Assembly (NCBI RefSeq): GCF_002982315.1
Contig: NZ_MWZD01000017.1
Location: forward strand, 124,001 to 188,000
Source of the DNA: Leucobacter massiliensis
GTDB lineage: Bacteria > Actinomycetota > Actinomycetes > Actinomycetales > Microbacteriaceae
DNA: 64,000 nt
Reading direction: 5' to 3'
The translations under genes and the position numbers were made by a program. Of the stretch, positions 38,424 through 47,300 are shown piece by piece; the stretch's first letter is position 1, and each line of letters starts with the position of its first letter. The notes below the pieces were generated by a model, which did no database searches, was not told the DNA's origin, and saw only the letters and a list, made by a program, of their open reading frames with translations.

Positions 38424-39610
38424 TGTCCCCAGATTCGCAGCGGGGCCGACCCGGCCCCGGCACCGAGGCCTCCCGCTTCGCGCTCGAAGTGAGCGGGGTG
38501 ACGAAGCGCTACGGCTCGCAGGCCGCCGTCGACGACGTCTCCTTCGCACTCGAACCCGGCACCTTCCTCACCATGCTCGGCCCCTCGGGGTCGGGCAAGA
38601 CCACCACGCTCAGCATGATCGCCGGATTCACGCAGCAGGACCAGGGCACGATCACGGTCGCCGGGCGCGACATCTCCGCCGTCCCGCCCCACCAGCGCGG
38701 CATCGGCGTCGTCTTCCAGAACTACGCGCTGTTCCCGCACCTGAGCGTGGAGCAGAACGTCGCCTTCCCCCTCGAAATGCAGGGCGTGCGCCGCCGCGAA
38801 GCCCTCGCGAAAGCTCGCGAGGCGCTGGAGATGGTGGAGCTCGGCACGCGCGCGGGCTCGAAGCCCCGCGAACTCTCCGGCGGGCAGCAGCAGCGCGTCG
38901 CACTGGCCCGCGCGGTCGTGTTCGAGCCGCCGCTGCTGCTCATGGACGAGCCGCTCGGCGCTCTCGACAAGCGGCTGCGCACCCAGATGCAGATCGAGAT
39001 CATGCGGATCAGCCGCAAGCTCGGCTCCACGGTGGTGTACGTCACGCACGATCAGGAGGAGGCGCTCGTCATGAGCGATCTCATCGCGGTCTACAACAAC
39101 GGCGCCATCGAGCAGCTGGGGACGAGCCGCGAGCTCTACGAAACGCCGCGGACCCGGTTCGTCGCCGACTTCATCGGCGAGTCCGTGCTGCTGCCCTGCG
39201 TCGCGGAGCCCGACGGCAGCTGCCACGGGCTCGGCTGGCACGGCACGCTGCCGAAGCGGGCGGAGTTGCGCGAGGGACGCGGCGTGCTGGTGCTCCGCCC
39301 CGAGGACCTCACCATCGCCCCCGACGATGCCACCGGGGGAGCAGCGGGCGCGGCGAACAGCATCGCCGGCACCGTCGCCGACGTCATCTATGTCGGATCG
39401 GCGCTGATCTCGCTCGTCCGCACCGACGACGGAGCGGAGCTGGAGGTGCGCACGCCGCGCTCTGAGGCCGCGCTCGCGGTGCGCGGTGGCGACCGGGTCC
39501 GCGTACACTGGCGACCGGAGCATGCCGTCGTCGTCCCGGAGGACGAGCGCGCGACGCGTGGCGGCGAGGAGGAGCTCGCGACCCGCCAGCTCCTCGCGCC
39601 GGGAAGGTGA
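38423..39610 (+). CDS. ABC transporter ATP-binding protein (PotA-like)
   Basis: 395 aa. Walker A GPSGSGKTT, Q-loop VVFQNYALFPH, signature LSGGQQQR, Walker B LLLMDEPLGALD, H-loop THDQ, followed by a C-terminal TOBE domain (about 290-370) usual in PotA/FbpC-type importers. Last of the four transporter genes; an FAD oxidase gene follows after 7 bases. Its N-terminal ~18 residues are polar and variable. Confidence 0.92.
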   Translation: MSPDSQRGRPGPGTEASRFALEVSGVTKRYGSQAAVDDVSFALEPGTFLTMLGPSGSGKTTTLSMIAGFTQQDQGTITVAGRDISAVPPHQRGIGVVFQNYALFPHLSVEQNVAFPLEMQGVRRREALAKAREALEMVELGTRAGSKPRELSGGQQQRVALARAVVFEPPLLLMDEPLGALDKRLRTQMQIEIMRISRKLGSTVVYVTHDQEEALVMSDLIAVYNNGAIEQLGTSRELYETPRTRFVADFIGESVLLPCVAEPDGSCHGLGWHGTLPKRAELREGRGVLVLRPEDLTIAPDDATGGAAGAANSIAGTVADVIYVGSALISLVRTDDGAELEVRTPRSEAALAVRGGDRVRVHWRPEHAVVVPEDERATRGGEEELATRQLLAPGR

Positions 39611-39617
39611 GGACGCC

Positions 39618-41018
39618 GTGAGGAACGGGGAGATCTCGTACTGGATGCAGTCCCGCGGACTCGCTTCCGGCCGTCGCGACGGTGCTCGCGCCGAGCTGAA
39701 CGGCGATGTGGACGCCGATGTGTGCATCGTCGGCGCCGGGTTCACGGGGCTGTGGGCCGCCTACCACCTTCTGCTGCGTGATCGGGCCCTCCGGATCGTG
39801 ATCCTCGAACGCGAGATCGCGGGATACGGGGCCTCGGGCCGCAATGCGGGGTGGCTCTCGCCGCTGGTCCCGGGGAATCGCCGCGTGTTCTCCCGCTCTG
39901 CCGGTTCTCGGGAGGCGGGCGTGCGGCTGCAGCGGCGCATGCTGGAGGCGGTCGACGAGGTGCTCGGCATCGTCGAACGCGAGTCCATCGACGCTGCGGC
40001 CATCCGCAGCGGCAATGTGGTGGTGGCGCGGAATCCGGCGGCGATGCAGCGCCTCAGGGACCGCCTGGCCGCTGATCGCGCCTGGGGATATACGGTCGCC
40101 GAGGGCGCCGAGCTCTCCGCCGCGGAGCTCGCCGAGCGCATTCGCGTGCGGGGCGCCGTGGGAGGGCTGTTCTACCCGACGGTGGGCCGCATCGACCCGG
40201 GCGGGCTGGTGCGCGGGCTGGCGGCGCTGGTGGAGCGCCGCGGCGCGGTGATCCACGAGCACAGCGAGGTCACGGGGATCGCATCCGGCGTGGCCCGCAC
40301 CGCCTCCGGATCGGTGCGGGCCCGTGTGGTGCTGCGCTGCACCGAGGGATACTCCGTCGACCTCGCCGATGACCCGCGCCGCATCATCCCCATCAACAGC
40401 TCGATCATCATCACGGAGCCGCTGCCGCAGCAGGTCTGGGACGAGATCGGCTGGAATCGGAGGGAACTCTTCAGCGATGCGGCGCACGTGTTCAGCTACT
40501 CGCAGCGCACCGACGACGGGCGCATCCTGCTCGGCGGCCGGGGCAACCCCTACCGTTTCGGCTCGGGAACGGGCGGCGACGGCCGCGTGGACCGCGCGAC
40601 CGTCGAGGCGCTCACCTCGCGGCTGCACGCGATGTTCCCGGCAACGGCAGCGCACGGGATCGCGCACGCCTGGTCGGGGGTGCTCGGCGTGACCCGCGAC
40701 TGGTGCGCCTCGGTGCGCTTCGACCCGTCCAGCGGGCTGGGCCACGCGCAGGGCTATGCCGGTCACGGCGTCACCTCGGCGTACCTCGCTGCGAAGACCC
40801 TCGCCGAGCGGGTGCTGGGGGAGCGCGACGGAGACGCCGCGCTGCCGTGGGCGGGACGCCAGACGCGCAACTGGGAGCCGGAGCCGATCCGCTGGGCCGG
40901 CGTGCACGCGATGTACCGGATGTTCGCCTTCGCGGACTGGGACGAGGAGCGGCGCGGGGCGACGCGGACCTCGATCTTCGCCCGCCTCGGATCCCGGCTC
41001 GCGGGCTTGCACGAGTAG
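39618..41018 (+). CDS. FAD-dependent amine/amino-acid oxidase (DAO family, PuuB-like)
   Basis: 466 aa. N-terminal SYWMQS and DVCIVGAGFTGLWAAYHLL with GYGASGRNAGWLSP, as in gamma-glutamylputrescine oxidase-like DAO proteins. The C-terminal part has GHAQGYAGHGVTSAYLAAKTLAERV. It sits directly behind the ABC importer and probably acts on the imported compound or its breakdown product. GTG start with GGTGAGGA upstream. It is a second, unrelated-subtype FAD oxidase in the same operon besides the heteromeric enzyme. Confidence 0.85.
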   Translation: MRNGEISYWMQSRGLASGRRDGARAELNGDVDADVCIVGAGFTGLWAAYHLLLRDRALRIVILEREIAGYGASGRNAGWLSPLVPGNRRVFSRSAGSREAGVRLQRRMLEAVDEVLGIVERESIDAAAIRSGNVVVARNPAAMQRLRDRLAADRAWGYTVAEGAELSAAELAERIRVRGAVGGLFYPTVGRIDPGGLVRGLAALVERRGAVIHEHSEVTGIASGVARTASGSVRARVVLRCTEGYSVDLADDPRRIIPINSSIIITEPLPQQVWDEIGWNRRELFSDAAHVFSYSQRTDDGRILLGGRGNPYRFGSGTGGDGRVDRATVEALTSRLHAMFPATAAHGIAHAWSGVLGVTRDWCASVRFDPSSGLGHAQGYAGHGVTSAYLAAKTLAERVLGERDGDAALPWAGRQTRNWEPEPIRWAGVHAMYRMFAFADWDEERRGATRTSIFARLGSRLAGLHE

Positions 41019-41068
41019 TCTGGGACGGAGTGGGCGGTGCGCATGCCGCGACGGTGAGGAGTGAGGCT

Positions 41069-41713
41069 ATGTCGACGACGTCGCTCACCGAGGCGGCCAC
41101 GGGCGAGGAGGGGCGTGCGCTCGATCCCGTCGCCGAGGAGCGCCGCCAGGCGATCCTCGCCGCGGCCTCGGAGTGCATCGCCCTGCAAGGGTACGACGGG
41201 GTGCGGCTGCGCGACGTCGGCAAGCGCGCCGGCGTCTCCATCGGACTCATCCAGCACTACTTCGAGACGCGCGACGAGCTGCTCGCGCAGGCGATCCGGC
41301 ACCTCAGCGAGGAACTGCTCGCCGCCTTCGCGCAGCCTCCGGCCGCGCCCGTCGGCGCTTGGGGGAGGATCGAGCTGCTGGTCGACCGGCTGTGCTCGGT
41401 CCCCGGGCTGCAGGAGCACAGCTTCATGTGGGTCGCGTTCGGCGCCGCCGTGGCCGGGCATCCGGAGCTGCGGCCGCACCTGGAGCGGGTGTACCGGTCC
41501 TGGGAGGAGTACGTGCGGAGCGCGGTCCGGGAGGGAGTGCGCAGCGGTGAGCTGTCGCCGCTCGGCGAGCTCGAGGACGCGGTCGCGGTGTACCTCGCCT
41601 TCTTCGACGGCTACGAGTACGACATGGGAGCCGGCCTCGTGCCGGCCGACGCGGAGGAGCTCCGCCGTCGGGCGCTGCTGCTCGGTCGCGCCCTGTTCCG
41701 CCCGCGGGACTGA
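41069..41713 (+). CDS. TetR-family regulator (BetI-like)
   Basis: 214 aa. N-terminal helix-turn-helix about 28-70 (GYDGVRLRDVGKRAGVSIGLIQHYFETRDEL). The C-terminal ligand domain is of the BetI type. It may control the operon behind which it stands, the acyl-CoA dehydrogenase operon in front of it, or both; an inverted repeat lies in the promoter of the latter. Start: ATG 41069 has GAGGAGTGAGG, but an in-frame GTG at 41030 sits 8 bases after a TAGTCT box (41016-41021), so a longer leaderless form (13 extra residues) is possible. Confidence 0.87.
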   Translation: MSTTSLTEAATGEEGRALDPVAEERRQAILAAASECIALQGYDGVRLRDVGKRAGVSIGLIQHYFETRDELLAQAIRHLSEELLAAFAQPPAAPVGAWGRIELLVDRLCSVPGLQEHSFMWVAFGAAVAGHPELRPHLERVYRSWEEYVRSAVREGVRSGELSPLGELEDAVAVYLAFFDGYEYDMGAGLVPADAEELRRRALLLGRALFRPRD

Positions 41714-41764
41714 GCCTCCGGGGCGGAGCTTCGCCCGTGGAACTGAGCCTCCGGGGCGGAGCTC
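41699..41764 (+). repeat. 33-bp tandem duplication spanning the TetR stop codon
   Basis: 41699-41731 holds the last four codons and stop of the TetR gene plus 18 bases; 41732-41764 repeats it with about three changes. The second copy creates the perfect palindrome used as a terminator stem (41753-41770). Confidence 0.85.
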
Positions 41765-41770
41765 CGCCCC
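41753..41770 (+). terminator. Terminator-like palindrome after the TetR gene
   Basis: Perfect 18-base palindrome GGGGCGGAGCTCCGCCCC followed by GCCCTCTTC. Confidence 0.6.
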
Positions 41771-41852
41771 GCCCTCTTCATGCGACGCGGTGTCAGGCAC
41801 GCCGATCATTATCGTATCGACGGTTTCGAGTGTTCCGGCGCTTGCTTCGCTC

Positions 41853-41881
41853 TTGATGTGAGACTCCGTCTCAGTCATACT
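41853..41881 (+). promoter_or_regulatory. Acyl-CoA dehydrogenase promoter with operator in the spacer
   Basis: -35 TTGATG (41853-41858), 17-base spacer, -10 CATACT (41876-41881). The spacer contains the perfect inverted repeat TGAGAC-TCC-GTCTCA (41859-41873), the size and place expected for a TetR-family operator. The TetR gene is immediately upstream. Confidence 0.75.
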
Positions 41882-41948
41882 TCATGTGTGCGGCATGAAC
41901 CGAGTGTGCGTTCCGCATGCGAAGATGGGCAGAAGGAAAGGAACCGCA

Positions 41949-43112
41949 ATGCAGCGCAGAATCTACGATGAGGATCACGAGGCGTTCCGCGACGTGGTGA
42001 AGGAGTTCCTCCGCCGGTACGCCACAAACGAGCGGGCGGAGCAGTGGAACCGCGACGGAGAGATCGACCGGCAGACGATCCTCGCCGCTGGAGAGCAGGG
42101 GATCATCGGGCTGTCGGTGCCCGAGCAGTTCGGCGGTGCCGGGATGATCGGGGACTACCGCTTCCGCGCCGTCGTGAACGAGGAGACGATCCGAGCCGGT
42201 CTGGGCTCGCTCGCGGGCACCTTCGGCGTCCACGAGGATCTCGCAGTGCCCTATCTCGTGCACTTCGGCACCGAGGAGCAGCAGCAGAAGTGGCTGCCGA
42301 AGATGGCCTCCGGCGAGGCGCTCGGCGCCCTCGCCATGACCGAGCCAGGCGCGGGCAGCGATCTGCGCGGCGCGACGACCACCGCGAAGAAGGTCGATGG
42401 CGGGTATCTCGTCAACGGGGCCAAGACCTTCATCTCGAACGGCAAGACCGCGGACGTCGTCGTCACCTTCGTGAAAACCGGCGAGGGCAATCGCGCGGGC
42501 GACTTCAGCCTGGTGGTCATCGAGCACGGCATGGAGGGCTTCGAGCACGGCAAGAAGCTCGACAAGATGGGCTTCCACGGTCAGGACACCGCGGAGCTGA
42601 GCTTCAGCGACGTGTTCGTGCCCGAGGCGAATCTCCTCGGCGGCCGGGAGGGGCTGGGCTTCGTCCAGCTGATGCAGAACCTGCCGCTCGAACGGCTCTC
42701 CATCGGCGTCTGCGCGGCCGCGGCCGCGCAGGCCGGCTTCGAATGGACGCTGGAGTACACCTCGAACCGCACCGCCTTCGGACAGGCCGTCGCCGACTTC
42801 CAGAACAGCCGCTTCAGGCTCGCCGACATGGCCACCACGGTCGAGGCGATGTGGGCCTACGTCGATCAGGCCATGGATCTCTACAGCCGCGGCGAGCTCA
42901 CCGCCGACGACGCGGCCAAGCTGAAGTTCTGGTGCACCGAGCGCGAGTGGGAGGTGCTCGACGCCGGGGTCCAGCTGCACGGAGGGTACGGCTACATCAC
43001 CGAGTACCCGATCACCCGCGCCTTCCTCGACGCGCGCGTCCACCGCATCTACGGCGGGTCCAACGAGGTGATGCGGGAGATCGTCGCCCGCGCGGTCACC
43101 GGCCGCAAGTGA
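41949..43112 (+). CDS. Acyl-CoA dehydrogenase, long-chain (LCAD) type
   Basis: 387 aa flavoprotein making the alpha-beta double bond of acyl-CoA. FAD/substrate motifs AMTEPGAGSDLRG and NGAKTFISNG; the C-terminal motif is RIYGGSNEVM, with Gly where MCAD has its catalytic Glu. This is normal for LCAD/isovaleryl-type enzymes, whose base lies on an earlier helix near LPLERLSIGV; VQLHGGYGYITEYPI also matches LCAD. It is followed by both ETF genes, its electron acceptor. ATG at 41949 follows AAGGAA. In Mycobacterium an LCAD-like gene (fadE20) also lies near hflX. Confidence 0.93.
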   Translation: MQRRIYDEDHEAFRDVVKEFLRRYATNERAEQWNRDGEIDRQTILAAGEQGIIGLSVPEQFGGAGMIGDYRFRAVVNEETIRAGLGSLAGTFGVHEDLAVPYLVHFGTEEQQQKWLPKMASGEALGALAMTEPGAGSDLRGATTTAKKVDGGYLVNGAKTFISNGKTADVVVTFVKTGEGNRAGDFSLVVIEHGMEGFEHGKKLDKMGFHGQDTAELSFSDVFVPEANLLGGREGLGFVQLMQNLPLERLSIGVCAAAAAQAGFEWTLEYTSNRTAFGQAVADFQNSRFRLADMATTVEAMWAYVDQAMDLYSRGELTADDAAKLKFWCTEREWEVLDAGVQLHGGYGYITEYPITRAFLDARVHRIYGGSNEVMREIVARAVTGRK

Positions 43113-43156
43113 CCCAAGTGACCCCCGAGCCCTGACGGAACAGAGTGGAGCGCCCG

Positions 43157-43933
43157 ATGAAGATCGTCGTCCTGCTGAAGGAAGTGCCCGACACCTACGG
43201 CGAGCGCGAGCTGAGCCTGGAGACCGGCCTCGCGGTGCGCGCCGGCGGCGAGAACGTGCTCGATGAGATCTGCGAGCGAGCGCTGGAGGTGGCGCTGTCG
43301 CACGCGGACGCGAACGACGGCGTCGAGGTGACGCTGCTCGCGATGTCGCCGGAGGGCGCCACGGCATCGGTGCGGAAGGGGCTCGCGATGGGAGCGGACG
43401 CCGCAACGCACATCGTGGACGACGGGCTCGCGGGCGCGGACCTCGGTCTCACGGCAGAGGTGCTCGCCGCCGCGCTGCGGGCCGAGGGCTTCGATCTGGT
43501 CCTCGCGGGCAACCAGTCGACGGACGGCATGGGCGGCATGGTGCCCGTGTGGCTCGCCGAGCTGCTGGGGGTGCCGGCGGTGACGAATCTGTCCGAGGTG
43601 ACGATCGGCGCCGATGGCGTGAGCGGTGCGCGGGTGAGCGACGGCGCGACCCAGCGGGTCACGGCGCCGCTCCCCGCGGTCGCGTCGATCACGGAGGCGC
43701 TGCCGGATGCGCGGTTCCCGAGCTTCAAGGGCATCATGGCGGCGAAGAAGAAGCCGATCGAGGTGAAGAGCCTCGGCGACTACGGCATCGATGCGAACGA
43801 CCTCGGTCCCTCGCGGGCGATCATGCTCTCGCTCGCGGAGCGGCCTCCGCGCACGGTCGGGGTGAAGATCGTCGACGAGGGAGACGGCGCGCAGCGGCTC
43901 GCAGCGTTCCTGGCCGAGAACAAGCTGATCTGA
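43157..43933 (+). CDS. etfB: Electron transfer flavoprotein, beta subunit
   Basis: 258 aa AMP-binding subunit. Starts [16 protein letters not shown], contains [25 protein letters not shown] and the C-terminal recognition helix region [17 protein letters not shown]. Takes electrons from the acyl-CoA dehydrogenase just upstream. GGAG lies before the ATG. Confidence 0.94.
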   Translation: MKIVVLLKEVPDTYGERELSLETGLAVRAGGENVLDEICERALEVALSHADANDGVEVTLLAMSPEGATASVRKGLAMGADAATHIVDDGLAGADLGLTAEVLAAALRAEGFDLVLAGNQSTDGMGGMVPVWLAELLGVPAVTNLSEVTIGADGVSGARVSDGATQRVTAPLPAVASITEALPDARFPSFKGIMAAKKKPIEVKSLGDYGIDANDLGPSRAIMLSLAERPPRTVGVKIVDEGDGAQRLAAFLAENKLI

Positions 43934-43949
43934 CGAGCCCGAAGGGAAC

Positions 43950-44921
43950 ATGACGATGACGGAGTTTGCGGCAGACGCGATCCTGGTGCTGGTGGACGTC
44001 ACCCCTGAGGGCGAGCCGGCGAAGTCGGCGGCGGCGCTGCTGGGTGCGGCGTCGGAGCTGGGGACCCCGGTCGCCGTGGTCGTCGGACCCGAGAGCGCCG
44101 CCGAGCAGGCAGCGGAGTTCGGAGCGACGGCCGTGTTCCGGGCCGACGCCGCAGCCGTGGTCGGCGCGGGAGCAGCGGACGCCCTCGTGGCCGCCGCCGC
44201 GGTCGTGCGCCCCGACGCGGTGCTCGTCTCGCACTCGATCGAGGGGCGCGAGGCCGCGGCCCGCTTCGCCGCCCGCACCCGCTCCGCGGTCATCGCCGAC
44301 GCGGTGGCGGTCGCCCGCGATGCGGAGGGCGTGGTCGCGACGAACTCGGCCTACGGCGGGGCGTACACCGTGCAGTCCGCGGTCACCCACGGGGCGCCGG
44401 TGATCACGGTGCGGCAGGGCGTGATCGACGCCCGTGCCGCAGCGCAGCCGGTGAATGTCGTGCCGCTGGAGGTGCCCGAGCGCGGCGCGCCGGCGGCCGA
44501 GGTGCTGTCGGTGGAGCCGGCGGCCACCGGAGGCTCCAGGCCCGAGCTGCGCGGCGCGAAGATCGTGGTGTCGGGCGGACGCGGGCTGGGCGGCAAGGAG
44601 CAGTTCGAACTGGTCGAACAGCTCGCGGACGCCCTGGGGGCGGCCGTGGGGGCCTCCCGGGCCGCGGTGGACGCGGGCTGGATCCCGCAGTCACATCAGG
44701 TGGGGCAGACAGGGGTTTCGGTGTCGCCGAATCTGTACATCGCGCTCGGCATCTCGGGGGCGATCCAGCACCGGGCGGGCATGCAGACCGCCAAGTTCAT
44801 CGTGGCCGTCAACAAGGACGCCGAGGCGCCGATCTTCGAGCTCGCCGACTTCGGGGTCGTGGGGGACCTCTTCACGGTGGTGCCCGCGCTGCTGGCCGAG
44901 ATCGAGAAGCTGAGGGCCTGA
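43950..44921 (+). CDS. etfA: Electron transfer flavoprotein, alpha subunit
   Basis: 323 aa. The C-terminal FAD domain is complete: [74 protein letters not shown]. It forms the heterodimer with EtfB. The next gene, four bases on, encodes a membrane cytochrome b rather than the usual ETF:quinone oxidoreductase, which is not in the window. Confidence 0.94.
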   Translation: MTMTEFAADAILVLVDVTPEGEPAKSAAALLGAASELGTPVAVVVGPESAAEQAAEFGATAVFRADAAAVVGAGAADALVAAAAVVRPDAVLVSHSIEGREAAARFAARTRSAVIADAVAVARDAEGVVATNSAYGGAYTVQSAVTHGAPVITVRQGVIDARAAAQPVNVVPLEVPERGAPAAEVLSVEPAATGGSRPELRGAKIVVSGGRGLGGKEQFELVEQLADALGAAVGASRAAVDAGWIPQSHQVGQTGVSVSPNLYIALGISGAIQHRAGMQTAKFIVAVNKDAEAPIFELADFGVVGDLFTVVPALLAEIEKLRA

Positions 44922-44923
44922 CC

Positions 44924-46336
44924 GTGGCGAGGTACGCGGCTGGACGTGTCCGCCAGGGACTGCCGCGGGTGCCGGGCGGGGAGCCGTGGCCGCCCGCCGG
45001 TGCCGTCGCGGGGGATCGCGGAACGCCCGCGCCCCACGCGGTCACCGCCCCGGGTGAGGATGTCTCGCCGGATCCCGGATTCGCTCCGGCCACGGCCGCA
45101 GCGCCCCCGTCTTCGGTTCCCGCTCCCGCCGCTTCGGCGAGCGTGTCGGCCGTGGAGCCGGGAGCCGGCTTCACGACGGTGGCAGAGGAGCTCGTGCTGC
45201 GGCGCGGACTGCCGCGGAAGCCGGGCGGGGAGCCCTGGCCGCCCGCCGGCACGGTCACCGTGCAGCGCGCCGTCGCGCAGGCCCCGGCCAGCCTCGCCGC
45301 TGCGCCGGAGCCCGGACCGTCGTCCGCGCCGCAGGCGGAGGCCCGGGCCGTTCAGATCTCCGATCCCGGACCCCGGGCGGCGGCCACCGGGAAACCGGCT
45401 CCCGCTGCCGCACCGGCCACCAAGCGGGAGCCGGTGACGATCGGCTCGCGCACGCTCGGCCAGTGGGCGAAGCTCGTGGTGCTGTGGGCGGTGGGCGCGG
45501 TCGTCGCGGCCGCGATCATCGTGCTCGCCGCGCGCGGGGTGACCACCCTGCCGGGGGTGCCCGCGTTCCTGGAGCGTTACCCCGGCGAATACCACCCCGC
45601 CGTGCCCGTGGACGAGGGCTTCCCGGCATGGGCGCGCTGGCAGCACTTCCTCAACTTCTTCCTGATGGTCCTGATCATCCGCTCCGGCCTGCTCGTGCGC
45701 ACGAAGCAGCGGCCGGACGCCTTCTTCGCGCCGAGGCGGGGCGGGAGGAAGGTGTCGATCCACCTCTGGATGCACACCTCGCTCGACGTGCTGTGGCTCG
45801 CGAACGGCGTCGTCTTCGTGGTGCTGCTGTTCGCGACGGGGCACTGGGCGCGGATCGTGCCCACGAGCTGGGAGGTGTTCCCGAACGCGCTCTCCGCGGG
45901 GCTCCAGTATCTGACGCTGGACTGGCCGCTCGAGAACGGGTGGGTCAACTACAACGCGCTGCAGCAGCTGATGTACTGCGTCGTCGTGTTCCTCGCAGCC
46001 CCGCTCGCGGCGATCACCGGGGTGCGGATGAGCGCGTGGTGGCCCGAGCGGGCGGAGCGGCTGAACCGGATCTACCCGGCGCCGCTGGCGCGTGCGCTCC
46101 ACTTCCCGGTCATGCTGTTCTTCGTGCTGTTCATCGTCGTGCACGTGTTCCTCGTGTTCGCGACCGGTGCGCTGCGCAATCTGAACCACATGTTCGCGGG
46201 CAGTGACGCCGCCACCTGGACCGGATTCTGGTGGTTCGCGGCAGGCCTGCTCGTCACCGCGCTCGCCACCTGGGCCGCCCGTCCCCTCGTGCTCGCCCCC
46301 ATCGCGAGCGTCTTCGGCCGGGTCAGCGAGCGCTGA
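44924..46336 (+). CDS. Membrane cytochrome b561-like protein with repeated N-terminal motif
   Basis: 470 aa. A ~170-residue, Pro/Ala-rich, presumably cytoplasmic N-terminus is followed by about six helices (first about 178-205). Candidate haem ligands are His in [23 protein letters not shown] and two His 14 apart in [16 protein letters not shown], the spacing of a bis-His b haem. The N-terminus contains the near-identical 15-residue motif [15 protein letters not shown] twice (12-26 and 95-109). The GTG start is 2 bases after the etfA stop. The context suggests it accepts electrons from ETF (inference). Confidence 0.75.
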   Translation: MARYAAGRVRQGLPRVPGGEPWPPAGAVAGDRGTPAPHAVTAPGEDVSPDPGFAPATAAAPPSSVPAPAASASVSAVEPGAGFTTVAEELVLRRGLPRKPGGEPWPPAGTVTVQRAVAQAPASLAAAPEPGPSSAPQAEARAVQISDPGPRAAATGKPAPAAAPATKREPVTIGSRTLGQWAKLVVLWAVGAVVAAAIIVLAARGVTTLPGVPAFLERYPGEYHPAVPVDEGFPAWARWQHFLNFFLMVLIIRSGLLVRTKQRPDAFFAPRRGGRKVSIHLWMHTSLDVLWLANGVVFVVLLFATGHWARIVPTSWEVFPNALSAGLQYLTLDWPLENGWVNYNALQQLMYCVVVFLAAPLAAITGVRMSAWWPERAERLNRIYPAPLARALHFPVMLFFVLFIVVHVFLVFATGALRNLNHMFAGSDAATWTGFWWFAAGLLVTALATWAARPLVLAPIASVFGRVSER

Positions 46337-46370
46337 GGTCTCCGGCCCGCCCTCGGGAATCCGCCCGTGG

Positions 46371-46410
46371 CCCGGCCTAGGGTCGCTGCGCCCGGCCTAG
46401 GGTCGCTGCG
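46371..46410 (+). repeat. 20-bp tandem repeat spanning the methyltransferase stop codon
   Basis: CCCGGCCTAGGGTCGCTGCG occurs at 46371-46390 and again, identical, at 46391-46410. The second copy contains the last codons and stop (minus strand) of the methyltransferase gene. Confidence 0.9.
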
Positions 46411-47053
46411 CCCGGATCACGTGGAAGCCCTTGTCGCGCGCGACCCGATCGACGTCGAGCTCGGGGAACTCGGCGGCGATCCAGCGCTGCAGCGAGTCCG
46501 CGCCGAGGTGCTTCGCGACCACGAGGCGGGCGATGCCTCCCTCCGCGAGCCGGGGGAGCCACGCCCGCAGGATCCCGTGCAGCGCCTCCTTACCGACGCG
46601 GATCGGCGGGTTCGAGCGGATCTCCGCGAAGCGCAGCGCTGCGGGCACCTCCTCGGGGGCGGCCACCCGCACCCGCGCGAGGCCGAGCCGCTCCGCGTTC
46701 AGCCGGGTCAGTTCCCGCGAGCGCTCGTTCACGTCGACCGCCCACACCTCGCGCTCCGGCTCCTGCAGCGCGGCGTGGAGCGCGATCGGCCCCCAGCCGC
46801 AGCCGAGGTCGAGCAGCGGGCCGGGGGCCGCGCCCGGGTCCGCCTCGGCTCCCGCGTCCGCCTCCGCAGCGGGGTCGTCCGCGGCGTCCTCCCCGACGAC
46901 GCGCAGCAGCACCGCCGTGCCACGGTCGAGCTGCTCCGGGCTGAACACGCCGCCAGACGTCACGACCGTGCGCGGCGCCCCCGCGAGCCGCACTTCGATC
47001 TCGCGGGTGCGGAACTCGCCGGCCGGTGTCTCGGAGAAGTAGTGCTGCGTCAC
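46397..47053 (-). CDS. Class I SAM methyltransferase, RsmC-like
   Basis: 218 aa. SAM motif LLDLGCGWGPIALHAA and the catalytic-type motif SNPPIRVGK (NPP followed by a non-aromatic residue) resemble the RsmC/RlmG branch that methylates guanine N2 of rRNA. An acidic Asp/Ala/Glu insert (about 70-92) is unusual. The GTG at 47053 lies 6 bases after a GATACT box; the open frame extends far upstream but carries no family residues. It is convergent with the cytochrome b gene and divergent from moxR. Confidence 0.85.
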   Translation of the reverse strand: MTQHYFSETPAGEFRTREIEVRLAGAPRTVVTSGGVFSPEQLDRGTAVLLRVVGEDAADDPAAEADAGAEADPGAAPGPLLDLGCGWGPIALHAALQEPEREVWAVDVNERSRELTRLNAERLGLARVRVAAPEEVPAALRFAEIRSNPPIRVGKEALHGILRAWLPRLAEGGIARLVVAKHLGADSLQRWIAAEFPELDVDRVARDKGFHVIRAQRP

Positions 47054-47059
47054 CCCCTC

Positions 47060-47065
47060 AGTATC
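47060..47065 (-). promoter_or_regulatory. -10 box of leaderless methyltransferase transcript
   Basis: GATACT read on the minus strand, 6 bases before the GTG. Confidence 0.45.
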
Positions 47066-47107
47066 CCAGCCTGGGCCACCCCTCCTCACCTCGGAATCCG
47101 GCCCGGT

Positions 47108-47162
47108 CAATCCGAGCCGGCACTCGCGGAGCTCAGACGAACCGGGCTGGAATCTCGGATTG
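47108..47162. repeat. Inverted repeat in the methyltransferase/moxR intergenic region
   Basis: CAATCCGAG (47108-47116) and CTCGGATTG (47154-47162) are perfect 9-bp inverted arms 37 bases apart in the 247-base gap. Role unknown; an operator for the moxR operon or a long hairpin is possible. Nothing else recognisable is in this gap. Confidence 0.4.
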
Positions 47163-47300
47163 GGCGGGGAGCGGCGTGCGTCGGGGTGGCGCATTCCCAG
47201 GCGGGGCTGACAGCATGGACTGCGCCGCCATGGCGCCTGCACAGCGTGCGGGCGCGGTGACCACGGCGACGACGCACACCACTGAGCGATTGCGGGGCTC

